A DNA stretch of 64,000 nt from CAKRJP01 sp963589425 (GTDB taxonomy: Bacteria > Bacillota > Clostridia > Lachnospirales > Lachnospiraceae). Below, in pieces: positions 1 to 8,637 of this stretch. The notes under the pieces are model-generated. The model saw only the letters and a program-made list of their open reading frames with translations. It searched no databases and was not told the origin of the DNA. How positions within the stretch are numbered: the stretch's first letter is position 1; each line of letters opens with the position of its first letter. The stretch covers positions 1 through 64,000 of the forward strand of contig CAVAKZ010000006.1 of NCBI GenBank assembly GCA_963589425.1, in the 5' to 3' direction. The translations under genes and the position numbers were made by a program.

Positions 1-576
1 CTTCACCATCGTAAGTGCATAAATTTTGCTAATTTAACGGTTTTCGATTGGGAACAGCGTAAGGCAAAAGAAATATGCTCTATCTCCACGGGTAAAAGTA
101 ATACACAAGACCATGTTGAGGATGGAAAATACCCGTTTTATGTTCGCTCTCCAATAATCGAGCGTAGTAATAGATACCTCTTTGATGAAGAGGCAGTGTT
201 GACTGTTGGAGATGGGGTTGGAACAGGAAAGGTATTTCATTATGTTAATGGAAAATATGACTTGCACCAGCGTGTTTACAGGATGTTTGGATTTTCTGAT
301 AGCATAACGGCAAAATACTTTTTTTACTATTTTTCAAATCATTTTTATGACAGAGTTATGGCTATGACAGCTAAAACTTCGGTGGATTCTGTACGCTATG
401 AAATGATTGCAGACATGGATATAGCTATGCCGACTGTGCCTGAGCAAGAACTGATTTCCAACTATTTTACCGCTTTGGATAACCTCATCACCCTTCACCA
501 TCATAAGCAAAAATGGCCTGTAAAAGCCGTATTATACATACAGATGACACTAATAACAACAAAGGAGATGAAAAAG
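1..576 (+). CDS. hsdS: HsdS type I restriction specificity subunit, C-terminal target-recognition half (5' partial, runs into hsdR)
   Basis: The reading frame is open from base 1. It begins with LHHRK, the end of a central conserved helix, followed by DWEQRKAKEI, the usual start of an HsdS target recognition domain. The domain then runs for about 140 residues and closes with EQELISNYFTALDNLITLHHHK, the C-terminal conserved spacer helix. HsdS sets the DNA sequence recognised by the HsdM/HsdR complex. The two conserved ends carry nearly identical DNA: 14 of 15 bases match between 1-15 and 493-507. No stop codon follows the spacer helix; the frame continues for 23 further codons into the start of hsdR at 577. 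The N-terminal target domain and hsdM must lie left of the window. The family assignment is firm; where translation of this subunit really ends is not known. Confidence 0.85.
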
Positions 577-3564
577 ATGCCAGAGTTAGAGAGCATTATT
601 GAGAAAAAGCTGATTGATCAGCTGGTTTACGGAGATTCCCAGTGGACTTACAGGGAAGATCTGAAGACCGAAGAAGATCTCTGGAAAAACTTTAAATATA
701 TTTTGGAGCAGAATAACAAGGATCGCTTGAACGGAGAATCTTTATCTGATGCAGAATTTGAGCAGGTCAAGAACCAGCTTCAGTTTTCGTCCTTCTACAA
801 GGCCGGTGAGTGGCTGGTGGGAGAGAATGGCAAGGTAATGGTTCATGTGCAGCGTGATACGGAGCGTTTGCATCTTGTAGTAATGAATCATGAGCATATT
901 GCCGGGGGATCCAGTGTTTATGAAGTAATCAACCAGTATACAGCATTAAAGACCGATGAAGATACATCGGTGGCTGCCACAGCCGTGAACCGCGATCGTC
1001 GATTTGATGTGACGCTGATGATCAATGGTCTTCCTATGATTCACATTGAGCTGAAGAATAAGCAGCATTCCTACATGGAAGCTTTCAATCAGATCAAGAA
1101 ATATATTGGGGAAGGCAAGTTTACTGGCATTTTTTCTGCGGTTCAGATGTTTGTTGTTAGTAATGGTGTGGATACCAAATATTTTGCAGCGGCCAGTGAT
1201 ACGGAACTGAATGCCAAGTTCATGAGTGGCTGGGTGGATAATGAGAATAATCCAGTGCCGGATTATCTGGATTTTGCTAAGAGTGTGCTTCGTATTCCGG
1301 AGGCTCATGAGATGATCGCCAGATACACTGTCCTGGATGAAGATGCCCGGAGGCTGATTCTTTTGAGACCTTATCAGATCCATGCCATTGAAGCCATTCG
1401 TGAAGCATCAAAATCCGGTAAGTCGGGCTTTGTATGGCATACCACCGGATCTGGTAAGACCTTGACTTCTTACAAGGCGACCAGAAATCTTCTGATGGAT
1501 ATTCCTGCCATTGATAAGACCATTTTTGTGATTGACAGGAAGGATCTGGATGCTCAGACCACTATGGCTTTCCAGGCCTATGCCAATAATGATCTGGTGG
1601 ATGTAGATGAAACAGACAATGTAAATGATCTGAAAAAGAAACTAAAATCAGACGATCGCCGGGTGATAGTTACCACTATTCAGAAGTTGCAGATTCTGAT
1701 CAGCAAGCGATTGAAAGAGGGGACACCGGAATACAATAAGATCAAGAATTTAAAGATTGCCTTTGTGGTGGATGAATGCCACAGGGCAGTGACACCAAAG
1801 ACCAAAAGGGAGCTGGAGCGTTTCTTCGGAAGATCCCTCTGGTATGGATTTACCGGAACTCCAAGATTTGCGGAAAATCCATATCCACAGATGGGCGATT
1901 TGCCTCGTACCACTGAGGAACTATATGGAGAGCGTCTTCATAGATATACCATTCAAAATGCCATTCATGACTCGGCAGTTTTGGGCTTCCAGGTGGAGCA
2001 TAACGGTCCCAAGAGCATTGCAGATGAGACTGATGCGGCATCTTATGACAATGAGACACATATGCTCAGAGTGCTGGATATTATCCTGAATAAGTCCTAT
2101 TACAAACTGGGCTTTCAGAATGGTAAAGGCAGGACTTATGAAGGGCTTCTCACGACCAGTTCCATTCAGATGGCTCAGAAATATTATGACCTTCTGACTC
2201 GTGTGAAAAATGGTGAGACAGAGCTTGTGATTGATGAGAAGATCAAGCAGGTGCTTCCGGATTTCCCCAAGTTTGCCATCACCTATTCTGTTTCTGAGAA
2301 TGAAGAAGGTTCCCATGTGAACCAGGAGAAGATGCAGGGATCATTGGATGATTATAACCGGATGTTTGGCACAAAGTTTGATACGGCTCAGATCCAGGGC
2401 TATAATGCCAATCTGAATAAGAGACTGGCTAGAAAGGATGCAAAGTTCAAGAGCAGAAGTGAACAGCTGGATCTTGTGATTGTTGTGGATCGTTTGCTTA
2501 CCGGTTTTGATGCCCCTTGCATGTCTACCATATTTATTGACCGACAACCGATGGGTCCCCATGATCTGATCCAGGCATTTTCCAGAACCAACCGTATTTA
2601 CGATAAGAACAAGACCTATGGTCAGATTGTTAGCTTCCAGGCTCCGAAACTTTTCAAGCAGTCGGTAGATGACGCAGTGAAGCTCTACTCAGCAGGTAGC
2701 ACAGAGAAGGCTCTTGTGTCAGAGTGGGAAGAGATCGAACCGGCTTTCAGAAAGGCTTTATCAGCAGTCAGAGTATGTGCAGAAAAACCTTCTGACGTAC
2801 CGGCAATGTCTGTGAAGGAAAAGAAAATTTTCGTGAAGCTTTTCCAGGAGTTTGATAAGCTCTTTGCACAGCTGAAATCTTTTACGAAATACGAGGACAG
2901 TATGCTGGCAGATTATGGCATTACCATGGAAGAATATGATGATTATGCCGGTGTATACCTCAATACAAAAGAGGAGTTAAAGGAAGAAAAGCCGCCTAAG
3001 GAAGGAGGGGGTGATGATCCGGGAATTGATCAGGACTATGAGCTGATGGCTTATAGCAATACCAAGATCGATTATGAATATATCATCAACCTGATCCAGA
3101 ACATTGTCACTCCAAAAGAAGATGCCGAAGAGATGACTCCGGAGAAGAGACAGAAGCAGATCGAAGAAGTAAAGCAGTATGTAGAAGAACTGCGAAAAGA
3201 GAATCCAAAGGTGGCTGAGATCATGACCAGCCTCATTGAAGATATTGAGGAGGATGAGAATAAATACAGAGGCCAGTCCATCTTGAATATCGTGGAAAAT
3301 ATGAAGCATGAGTGCATCGACAAGGTGATCACAGACTTCTGTATTAGCTGGTATGCATCCAAGGAAGATGTGATGTATGCTGCTCTCCATTATCGCAACG
3401 GAGAGATTCCAAATGCCAGCGTGATCAAGGCAACTATTGATTTTGCAAGCTACAAGGCAGCCCAGGAAAAAGCTCTTCCGAAATTCAAATATTATGCGAA
3501 GTGCATGGAGGAATTGAAGAAGACCCTGGACGAGGAAGTGAGGCCATTAATCAGCACTTTCTAA
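577..3564 (+). CDS. hsdR: HsdR type I restriction endonuclease subunit
   Basis: This 995-residue motor and nuclease subunit cuts DNA lacking the host methylation pattern. Near residues 145-160 it has the PD-(D/E)xK nuclease pattern (RFDV, then HIELKNK). The helicase core follows: Walker A TTGSGKT near residue 292, DECH near 397, the FTGTP motif, and QAFSRTNR near 667. An acidic and charged C-terminal region (EEKPPKEGGGDD, then coiled coil) completes it. The length fits the family. I start it at the ATG at 577 because AAAGGAG at 561-567 lies nine bases upstream; the ATG at 568 directly abuts that site. The same frame is open upstream through hsdS, so a readthrough fusion cannot be excluded. 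The gene looks intact. Confidence 0.93.
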   Translation: MPELESIIEKKLIDQLVYGDSQWTYREDLKTEEDLWKNFKYILEQNNKDRLNGESLSDAEFEQVKNQLQFSSFYKAGEWLVGENGKVMVHVQRDTERLHLVVMNHEHIAGGSSVYEVINQYTALKTDEDTSVAATAVNRDRRFDVTLMINGLPMIHIELKNKQHSYMEAFNQIKKYIGEGKFTGIFSAVQMFVVSNGVDTKYFAAASDTELNAKFMSGWVDNENNPVPDYLDFAKSVLRIPEAHEMIARYTVLDEDARRLILLRPYQIHAIEAIREASKSGKSGFVWHTTGSGKTLTSYKATRNLLMDIPAIDKTIFVIDRKDLDAQTTMAFQAYANNDLVDVDETDNVNDLKKKLKSDDRRVIVTTIQKLQILISKRLKEGTPEYNKIKNLKIAFVVDECHRAVTPKTKRELERFFGRSLWYGFTGTPRFAENPYPQMGDLPRTTEELYGERLHRYTIQNAIHDSAVLGFQVEHNGPKSIADETDAASYDNETHMLRVLDIILNKSYYKLGFQNGKGRTYEGLLTTSSIQMAQKYYDLLTRVKNGETELVIDEKIKQVLPDFPKFAITYSVSENEEGSHVNQEKMQGSLDDYNRMFGTKFDTAQIQGYNANLNKRLARKDAKFKSRSEQLDLVIVVDRLLTGFDAPCMSTIFIDRQPMGPHDLIQAFSRTNRIYDKNKTYGQIVSFQAPKLFKQSVDDAVKLYSAGSTEKALVSEWEEIEPAFRKALSAVRVCAEKPSDVPAMSVKEKKIFVKLFQEFDKLFAQLKSFTKYEDSMLADYGITMEEYDDYAGVYLNTKEELKEEKPPKEGGGDDPGIDQDYELMAYSNTKIDYEYIINLIQNIVTPKEDAEEMTPEKRQKQIEEVKQYVEELRKENPKVAEIMTSLIEDIEEDENKYRGQSILNIVENMKHECIDKVITDFCISWYASKEDVMYAALHYRNGEIPNASVIKATIDFASYKAAQEKALPKFKYYAKCMEELKKTLDEEVRPLISTF

Positions 3565-3603
3565 GGATAGAATCCTCCGATACATCATCTATTAATTGTT
3601 TGT

Positions 3604-3622
3604 ATCAGCGTAAGTTGTTTCA
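3604..3622 (+). repeat. Left inverted-repeat site flanking the hsd recombinase gene
   Basis: The sequence ATCAGCGTAAGTTGTTTCA lies just before the recombinase gene. Its reverse complement recurs, with one substitution and one missing base, at 4583-4600 just after it. Read in the frame CAG CGT AAG TTG TTT CAG it spells QRKLFQ, like the WEQRK start of an HsdS target domain. I infer a recombination site or a scar of an hsdS segment. Confidence 0.55.
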
Positions 3623-3639
3623 GGAAAGGACGGTAGCTT

Positions 3640-4566
3640 ATGCAAGAAGATAGGAACAATACACAGCTGTTTTGTGAGTATTACAAACAGTGGATTGATG
3701 TATACAAGAAGGGAGCCATCCGAGATGCGACACTGGCAAAGTATATGATGACGCAGAAATGGGTGGAGAAACTGGCACCGGATTTGAAGGTGAGTGAGGT
3801 GACAAGGACTGCCTATCAGAAGCTTCTCAATGACTATGCGAAGGATCATGAAAGGCAGACTACACTGGATTTTCACCATCAGCTGAAGGGTGCGATTTTG
3901 GATGCAGTAGATGACGGCTTGATTGAGCGTGATCCCACAAGAAAGGCGATCATTAAAGGAAAATCTCCAAGAGTAAAGAAGATTAAGTACCTGAATCAAT
4001 TTGAACTGCATACATTGATTGCACACCTGGATATCAGGGAAGAAGTGAACTGGGATTGGTTTATCCTTCTGGTGGCCAAAACAGGCATGAGATTTTCAGA
4101 GGCCCTAGCTATTACTCCGGCAGATTTTGATTTTGCCCGACAGACTTTATCCATCAGCAAGACCTGGGATTATAAAGGAGAGGGAGGCTTCCAGCCCACC
4201 AAGAATAAGTCATCTGTGCGAAAGATTCAGATCGACTGGCAGATTGTTGTGAAGTTTTCCGAGCTAATCAAAGGAATGCCGGAGGACAAGCCCATCTTTG
4301 TTGGAGAGAACAAGATTTATAATTCGACAGTGAATGATGTCCTGGTCCGACATTGCAAGGCATGTGGCATTTCTGAGATCTCCATACACGGCTTAAGACA
4401 CACTCATGCATCTTTGCTTTTATTTGCGGGGGTGTCCATTGCAAGTGTGGCAAGAAGGCTGGGACATGCCAGCATGACAACAACGCAGAAGACCTATCTG
4501 CACATTATACAGGAACTTGAAAACAAAGATGTTGACCTGGTAATGAGGACTTTATCAGGCTTATAA
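3640..4566 (+). CDS. Tyrosine recombinase adjacent to type I restriction genes
   Basis: This 308-residue site-specific recombinase has an N-terminal SAM-like DNA-binding domain (about 10-100). Its catalytic domain shows Arg in TGMRFSEAL, the HxxR box in HGLRHTHA, the LGHAS motif and the nucleophile Tyr in QKTYLH near the C terminus. The start at 3640 has AGGAAAGGA at 3622-3630. Enzymes of this kind next to hsdS genes, such as those of pneumococcal and other Firmicutes type I loci, invert or swap hsdS segments and so vary methylation. The gene lies between two inverted copies of an hsdS-like site (3604-3622 and 4583-4600), which supports that role. It is distinct from the Tn916-type integrase at 6639. 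Confidence 0.88.
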   Translation: MQEDRNNTQLFCEYYKQWIDVYKKGAIRDATLAKYMMTQKWVEKLAPDLKVSEVTRTAYQKLLNDYAKDHERQTTLDFHHQLKGAILDAVDDGLIERDPTRKAIIKGKSPRVKKIKYLNQFELHTLIAHLDIREEVNWDWFILLVAKTGMRFSEALAITPADFDFARQTLSISKTWDYKGEGGFQPTKNKSSVRKIQIDWQIVVKFSELIKGMPEDKPIFVGENKIYNSTVNDVLVRHCKACGISEISIHGLRHTHASLLLFAGVSIASVARRLGHASMTTTQKTYLHIIQELENKDVDLVMRTLSGL

Positions 4567-4582
4567 AATCAGATTAATGAGT

Positions 4583-4600
4583 TGAAACGCTTACGCTGAT
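4583..4600 (-). repeat. Right inverted-repeat site flanking the hsd recombinase gene
   Basis: On the minus strand this reads ATCAGCGTAAGCGTTTCA, sharing the first 11 bases and the last six with the site at 3604-3622. It overlaps a weak hairpin (AAAATCAG at 4565 with CTGATTTT at 4596) that could end the recombinase transcript. Confidence 0.5.
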
Positions 4601-4636
4601 TTTTTGGAATAGAGCATCAAAGAAGTCGGTTCTATC

Positions 4637-4690
4637 AAGAGCTGCAGAATTTCTTTAAACGGAAATTCTGCAGCTCTTCTTATTTTTTGT
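4637..4690 (+). terminator. Strong intrinsic terminator after the hsd/recombinase operon
   Basis: Perfect 17-bp arms at 4637-4653 and 4662-4678 enclose an 8-base loop, followed by CTTATTTTTT. The remaining bases up to 4905 are AT-rich and contain no gene I can support. Confidence 0.85.
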
Positions 4691-4905
4691 ATTTATTCGC
4701 ATACAATCTCGACTTTTTTTGAAAAACTTTCAATTTTTTTCAACCATTTCCAAATTATCCGTCCCCATCTAATAAGTAGGGAGGTATCAATTAGGGCCCG
4801 TGCCTCCTGCTACCCGTTAACAGATTTGAAAAAGGAAAAATATCGTCCGTGTTTTGCGACTGCAGCGCAGGGCATGGGATGAGGAAATTCCTTTTTGGAG
4901 GTGTC

Positions 4906-5442
4906 ATGAAGAAATTGCAAGGAAAATATATTAGACCGGATACCGCTTTCCCAAGCTATTACCAGTTTCCGAATTTTTTGATCCAGCTTCCTGTCAGCCA
5001 GACGGCAAAGCTGACCTATATGGTTTTGTATGACAGAGCAAGGCTGTCTCAGAAAAATGAATGGATCGATGAGGATGGACGTGTTTATACGGTCTATCCC
5101 ATAGCGGATCTAGCAAGGGTTTTAGAGCGGTCTCAGTCAACAATTAAATCGGCATTGAATGAACTGGATAAGGCCGGACTTTTGATCCGAAAATCCGGTG
5201 GGTTTTCCAAAGCCAATATTTTATACGTGCTTATTCCGATGGAAGGACAGATTTCTGAACAGATGAAAAAGCAATCTTCCGTAGGGAGAGGAAACAGTAC
5301 CTATGAAGGTCAGAAAACAGAATCTTCAAGGGGCAGAAAGCTGGCCACTAATAAAGTAATAGATACAAATAATAAGAATCATAAAAAAGGAGTAAGGCTT
5401 GGATTTAAGGATTATTCCTTTGAAGAAGGAGAAAGCTTTTGA
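4906..5442 (+). CDS. RepA N-terminal-family replication initiator (mobile element)
   Basis: This 178-residue protein has the RepA_N domain of Firmicutes plasmid and ICE initiators. It starts MKKLQGKYIRPDTAFPSYYQ and has the typical FPNFLIQLPVSQTAKLTYMV stretch, then a winged-helix part with DLARVLERSQSTIKSALNEL. The C-terminal third is polar and low in complexity. The start at 4906 is set by GGAGG at 4897-4901; an in-frame ATG at 4849 lacks such a site. The stop overlaps the start of the DnaC-like gene by one base (TGATG), indicating translational coupling. Together these support autonomous replication of an integrative element, but no relaxase or mating genes lie in this window. Confidence 0.85.
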   Translation: MKKLQGKYIRPDTAFPSYYQFPNFLIQLPVSQTAKLTYMVLYDRARLSQKNEWIDEDGRVYTVYPIADLARVLERSQSTIKSALNELDKAGLLIRKSGGFSKANILYVLIPMEGQISEQMKKQSSVGRGNSTYEGQKTESSRGRKLATNKVIDTNNKNHKKGVRLGFKDYSFEEGESF

Positions 5443-6281
5443 TGGAAAATAGAAATGATATGGAAGAAATCAGAGACAATCTGCCAGAGGATTACCGGGA
5501 TGAGGAAGGTTATCTGTGCTGTGGAAACTGCCATACGAGAAAAGAAAGAGATATTATTCTCCCATTTTTTGATGGAAGCGGTCAGAGCAGCCAGCATAGA
5601 GTTGGAGTTCTCTGCAAATGCCAAGAGGAACGCAGCGATCAGGAAGAAAAAGAGATGGCCATGAGGGAACACCGGCAGGCGGTGAAGAGATTGCAAAGTG
5701 TTTGTTTCAAAAATCAGGCAAAGACAAAACAGACCTTTGAAGCAGCCACAAAGATTCCGGAGGAGATTTTGGAGAAGGCCCATTCTTATGTAGATAACTG
5801 GCAGGAGATGAAAAGAGAAAACACGGGCCTTCTATTCTGGGGAGATGTTGGAACAGGAAAAAGTTTTACGGCGACTTGCATTGCCAATGCCCTGATGGAA
5901 CAGGAAGTGTCGGTTCTAATGCGAAATATGGGAGATTTTATGAGTGGTGATTTCGAAGAAAGGGAGGAGCTTTGCCGGAGTATTGCAAGCTATGGACTGG
6001 TTATCTTGGATGATCTTGGCATGGAACGAGGAACGGAATACGGCCTTGAGACGGCCTTTCGGGTGATTGATACCAGATGCGAGAGCGGAAAGCCAACAAT
6101 TATTACTACGAACCTTAGCTTGCAGGATTTAAAAAACCCAAAGGACCTGATGCATCAGCGCATCTATGACAGGGTGTTGGAAATGTGTACGCCTATCTGT
6201 TTTTCCGGAGAAAGCGTAAGGGAAGAGATTCATAAAAGCAAGAAAAATATTTTACAGAGAATTTTCAGAGGAGGACGCTAA
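5442..6281 (+). CDS. DnaC/IstB-like AAA+ ATPase, helicase-loader type
   Basis: This 279-residue ATPase has an N-terminal zinc-ribbon-like part (CCGNCHTRK, later LCKC), then Walker A GDVGTGKS around residue 137, Walker B LVILDDLG and the sensor segment TIITTNLS. These are hallmarks of the DnaC/DnaI helicase loaders common on Firmicutes mobile elements. It probably loads the replicative helicase at an origin recognised by the upstream initiator. I choose the ATG at 5442, which overlaps the previous stop, with GAAGGAG about ten bases upstream; a TTG one codon earlier is possible. Confidence 0.88.
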   Translation: MENRNDMEEIRDNLPEDYRDEEGYLCCGNCHTRKERDIILPFFDGSGQSSQHRVGVLCKCQEERSDQEEKEMAMREHRQAVKRLQSVCFKNQAKTKQTFEAATKIPEEILEKAHSYVDNWQEMKRENTGLLFWGDVGTGKSFTATCIANALMEQEVSVLMRNMGDFMSGDFEEREELCRSIASYGLVILDDLGMERGTEYGLETAFRVIDTRCESGKPTIITTNLSLQDLKNPKDLMHQRIYDRVLEMCTPICFSGESVREEIHKSKKNILQRIFRGGR

Positions 6282-6494
6282 GTGGAATACAGAAGAAAAG
6301 AAGATATGCCCTTTTGGGAGAAATATACGCTGACAGTGAACGAAGCTTGTATTTATTTTCATATTGGTGAGAAGAAGATGAAGGAAATTCTGGATGATAA
6401 CTATGATGCGGATTTTATTTTAAAGAGCGGGAAGCGTACCATGATTAAGAGAAGACGGTTTGAACAGTTTATCGACAGACAGGTGGCTATTTAA
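6282..6494 (+). CDS. xis: Excisionase, Tn916 Xis family
   Basis: This 70-residue basic protein matches the winged-helix Xis family: WEKYTLTVNEACIYFHIGEKKMKEIL, then a basic C-terminal half ending RRRFEQFIDRQVAI. Xis bends the ends of the element and directs the integrase towards excision. It begins with GTG immediately after the stop of the ATPase gene, preceded by GAGGAGG, and lies 144 bases ahead of the integrase, the usual xis-int order of Tn916-like elements. Confidence 0.87.
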   Translation: MEYRRKEDMPFWEKYTLTVNEACIYFHIGEKKMKEILDDNYDADFILKSGKRTMIKRRRFEQFIDRQVAI

Positions 6495-6638
6495 CCTGGC
6501 CTGAGTATTAGATCAGACTAAAAGCATGGATGAACTGTTATACAAAATTTAAGAAGAACATGAGTTTATATGGAGGGAGAATGCGGTACTATGCTATAAT
6601 AAACGCGTATGTGCTGTGCTCTCCGAAAGGAGAATACA

Positions 6639-7859
6639 ATGAGTAAGAAAATAAATACATCAACCGGCAAGAGGCGAGATGATAAAGGCCGCCTCCTGCG
6701 GACAGGAGAGTACCAGCGAAAAGATGGACGATATGTTTACAAATACAAAGACTGTAGCGGTCAGGTGAGGTGCCTGTATGCCAGTCGTCTTGAAAGCAAG
6801 GATCCTTATCAGGAAGGCAGAAAGCGGCTTCCGGCACTGCGTGAACTGGAAGAAGAGCTTTTACAGAACCAGTGGAATGGCCTACTGGATTTTGGCGGAG
6901 ATATCACGGTTCTTGAATTGGCAGAACGCTATGTAGAGACCAGACAGAGCGTCAGGGAGTCTACCAGAGCCGGATATAAGACGGTGCTTAACATTCTGAG
7001 AAAGGATCCTTTTGGAGGAATCCGAATTGATAAGGTGAAGCTTTCAGATGCTAAACTTTGGATTTTAAAGCTTAACAAGGCCGGCAGACGTTATAGTTCC
7101 ATTCACACCATCAGAGGTGTCCTGCGACCAGCTTTTAATATGGCATTGGAGGATGATCTGATCAGAAAAAATCCCTTTGAATTTCCATTAGGCTCTGTAG
7201 TGGCTGATGACAGCAAGAAGAGAGAGGCTTTAACGCCTGAGCAGGAGGAAACTTTTCTGAATTTTGTAAAAGAGGATCAGCATTTTAGCAAGTATTATGA
7301 TGGAATTTATGTTCTGCTTAATACAGGGCTGCGTATCTCTGAATTCTGTGGACTTACGCCGGAGGACGTGGATTTCGAGAAAGAATGCATCCATGTAAGA
7401 GGACAGTTGGTTCGCCCCAGCAATATGATCACGGCCTATGAGCCAACCAAGACCGCATCAGGTGTCCGGGATGTGCCCATGAGTGAAGAAGTCATGGAAT
7501 GTTTCCGGCGGATTACAGAAAACAGGAAGAAGCCTTTAGTGGAACCTGAAGTAGATGGAAAGTCTGGCTTTTACTTCCTGGATAAAGATGGCAGGCCTCT
7601 TTTGGCTCTGCATTGGGAGCATTATTTTAAACGTATCGTGGATAAATATAATAATCACTACACGGAGAAATTGCCTCGTATTACGCCACATGTCTGCCGT
7701 CATACCTTTTGCTCTAAGATGGCAAGAAGAGGTATGAATGCCAAGAACCTGCAATATATCATGGGCCATTCTGAGATCGGGATTACTTTGAATACCTATA
7801 CACATTTGAGTTTTTTCGATGCAGCCAGTGACTTTAAGAAGTGCATGGAAAGTGCATAA
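6639..7859 (+). CDS. int: Tn916-family tyrosine integrase
   Basis: This 406-residue integrase is close to the length of Tn916 Int. It has an N-terminal arm-binding domain (about 1-75, basic, with GRYVYKYKD), a core-binding domain (about 85-190), and a catalytic domain with TGLRISEF, HVCRHTF, the MGHSEIGIT motif and the nucleophile Tyr in NTYTH. The start at 6639 follows GAAAGGAG at 6625-6632. With xis it mediates integration and excision. Its 3' end lies next to a cluster of inverted repeats at 7862-7917, the expected place of an attachment site. Confidence 0.93.
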   Translation: MSKKINTSTGKRRDDKGRLLRTGEYQRKDGRYVYKYKDCSGQVRCLYASRLESKDPYQEGRKRLPALRELEEELLQNQWNGLLDFGGDITVLELAERYVETRQSVRESTRAGYKTVLNILRKDPFGGIRIDKVKLSDAKLWILKLNKAGRRYSSIHTIRGVLRPAFNMALEDDLIRKNPFEFPLGSVVADDSKKREALTPEQEETFLNFVKEDQHFSKYYDGIYVLLNTGLRISEFCGLTPEDVDFEKECIHVRGQLVRPSNMITAYEPTKTASGVRDVPMSEEVMECFRRITENRKKPLVEPEVDGKSGFYFLDKDGRPLLALHWEHYFKRIVDKYNNHYTEKLPRITPHVCRHTFCSKMARRGMNAKNLQYIMGHSEIGITLNTYTHLSFFDAASDFKKCMESA

Positions 7860-7861
7860 GT

Positions 7862-7942
7862 TTTAGGTGGCACGGGTGGCAAATGAACGGTCCCGTGCCA
7901 CCTTAGTGCCACCTAAATGGGCAAAAAATAGGTGGCAAAAGT
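7862..7942. repeat. Nested inverted repeats after the integrase, candidate attachment region
   Basis: AGGTGGCACGGG at 7865-7876 pairs with CCCGTGCCACCT at 7892-7903. The overlapping TTTAGGTGGCAC at 7862-7873 pairs with GTGCCACCTAAA at 7906-7917. A further AGGTGGCA follows near 7930. Two alternative hairpins are therefore possible, and the repeated GTGGCA units resemble integrase-binding arrays. The rest of 7943-8053 has no gene and carries only short A/T-rich stretches and a small CGGCG/CGCCG hairpin. The other end of the element is outside the window, so the exact att core cannot be fixed. Confidence 0.5.
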
Positions 7943-8053
7943 CGGAAAAATGCGGAAATTTGCCCAAAATCAGGCCATTTTGAGGTCGCTGCATTTTGAG
8001 ACTTTATGAGGCAAATCGGCGCATTTCGCCGCAAATTAAGGAGTAAAAATAAG

Positions 8054-8524
8054 ATGATAAAAGTACTATTCGTCTGCCACGGCAATATCTGCCGTTCTCC
8101 TATGGCAGAATTTGTTATGAAGGATTTAGTTAAAAAAGCAGGATTGGAAGACCGGTTTTATATTGCATCGGCAGCTACCAGCTCCGAAGAAATCTGGCGT
8201 GGGGTGGGAAACCCGGTGTATCCACCGGCAAAAGCAGAGATGGAGCGCCATGGCCTTTGCTGCGATGGAAAGCGGGCAGTTCAGATGACCAAAGAAGATT
8301 ATGATAAGTATGATCTTCTTATCGGTATGGACAGCAACAATATCCGAAATATGAAAAGAATTGTAGGTGGGGATCCGGAGGGGAAAATCCACAAGATGAC
8401 GGAATATATTGGGGAGACCTATGATGTGGCAGACCCCTGGTATAGTGGCGACTTTCAGGCTACCTGGCGAGATGTTTCCAAAAGCTGTCAGGGGCTTTTA
8501 GACTATCTTTGCAATAAAATGTGA
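8054..8524 (+). CDS. Low-molecular-weight protein tyrosine phosphatase
   Basis: This 156-residue enzyme carries the P-loop signature VCHGNICRSPMAEF near its N terminus and the general-acid motif DPWYSGDF near residue 128, both diagnostic of the arsenate reductase-like phosphatase fold. It dephosphorylates phosphotyrosine proteins in the cytoplasm. The start at 8054 is chosen because AAGGAG at 8038-8043 lies ten bases upstream; an in-frame ATG at 8006 would add a basic tail lacking family support. It is the first gene beyond the mobile element and may mark the chromosomal junction. Confidence 0.92.
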   Translation: MIKVLFVCHGNICRSPMAEFVMKDLVKKAGLEDRFYIASAATSSEEIWRGVGNPVYPPAKAEMERHGLCCDGKRAVQMTKEDYDKYDLLIGMDSNNIRNMKRIVGGDPEGKIHKMTEYIGETYDVADPWYSGDFQATWRDVSKSCQGLLDYLCNKM

Positions 8525-8637
8525 ACTTTGAAAAAATACAGCCTGAAACATAGCCTTTCCCCGGAAAGTGTGGTTAAATAACTAACATAGCCACTTGTAA
8601 ATGCTAGTAAAATAATAAGGGGAGATGATAGGACGAA

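Noticed and set aside
4791..4810. Similarity of GGGCCCGTGCCTCCT to GGTCCCGTGCCACCT at 7889-7903, as a possible att pair for the RepA-Int module
   Set aside because: The match is short and imperfect, and one copy lies in a hairpin arm. Not enough to call element ends.
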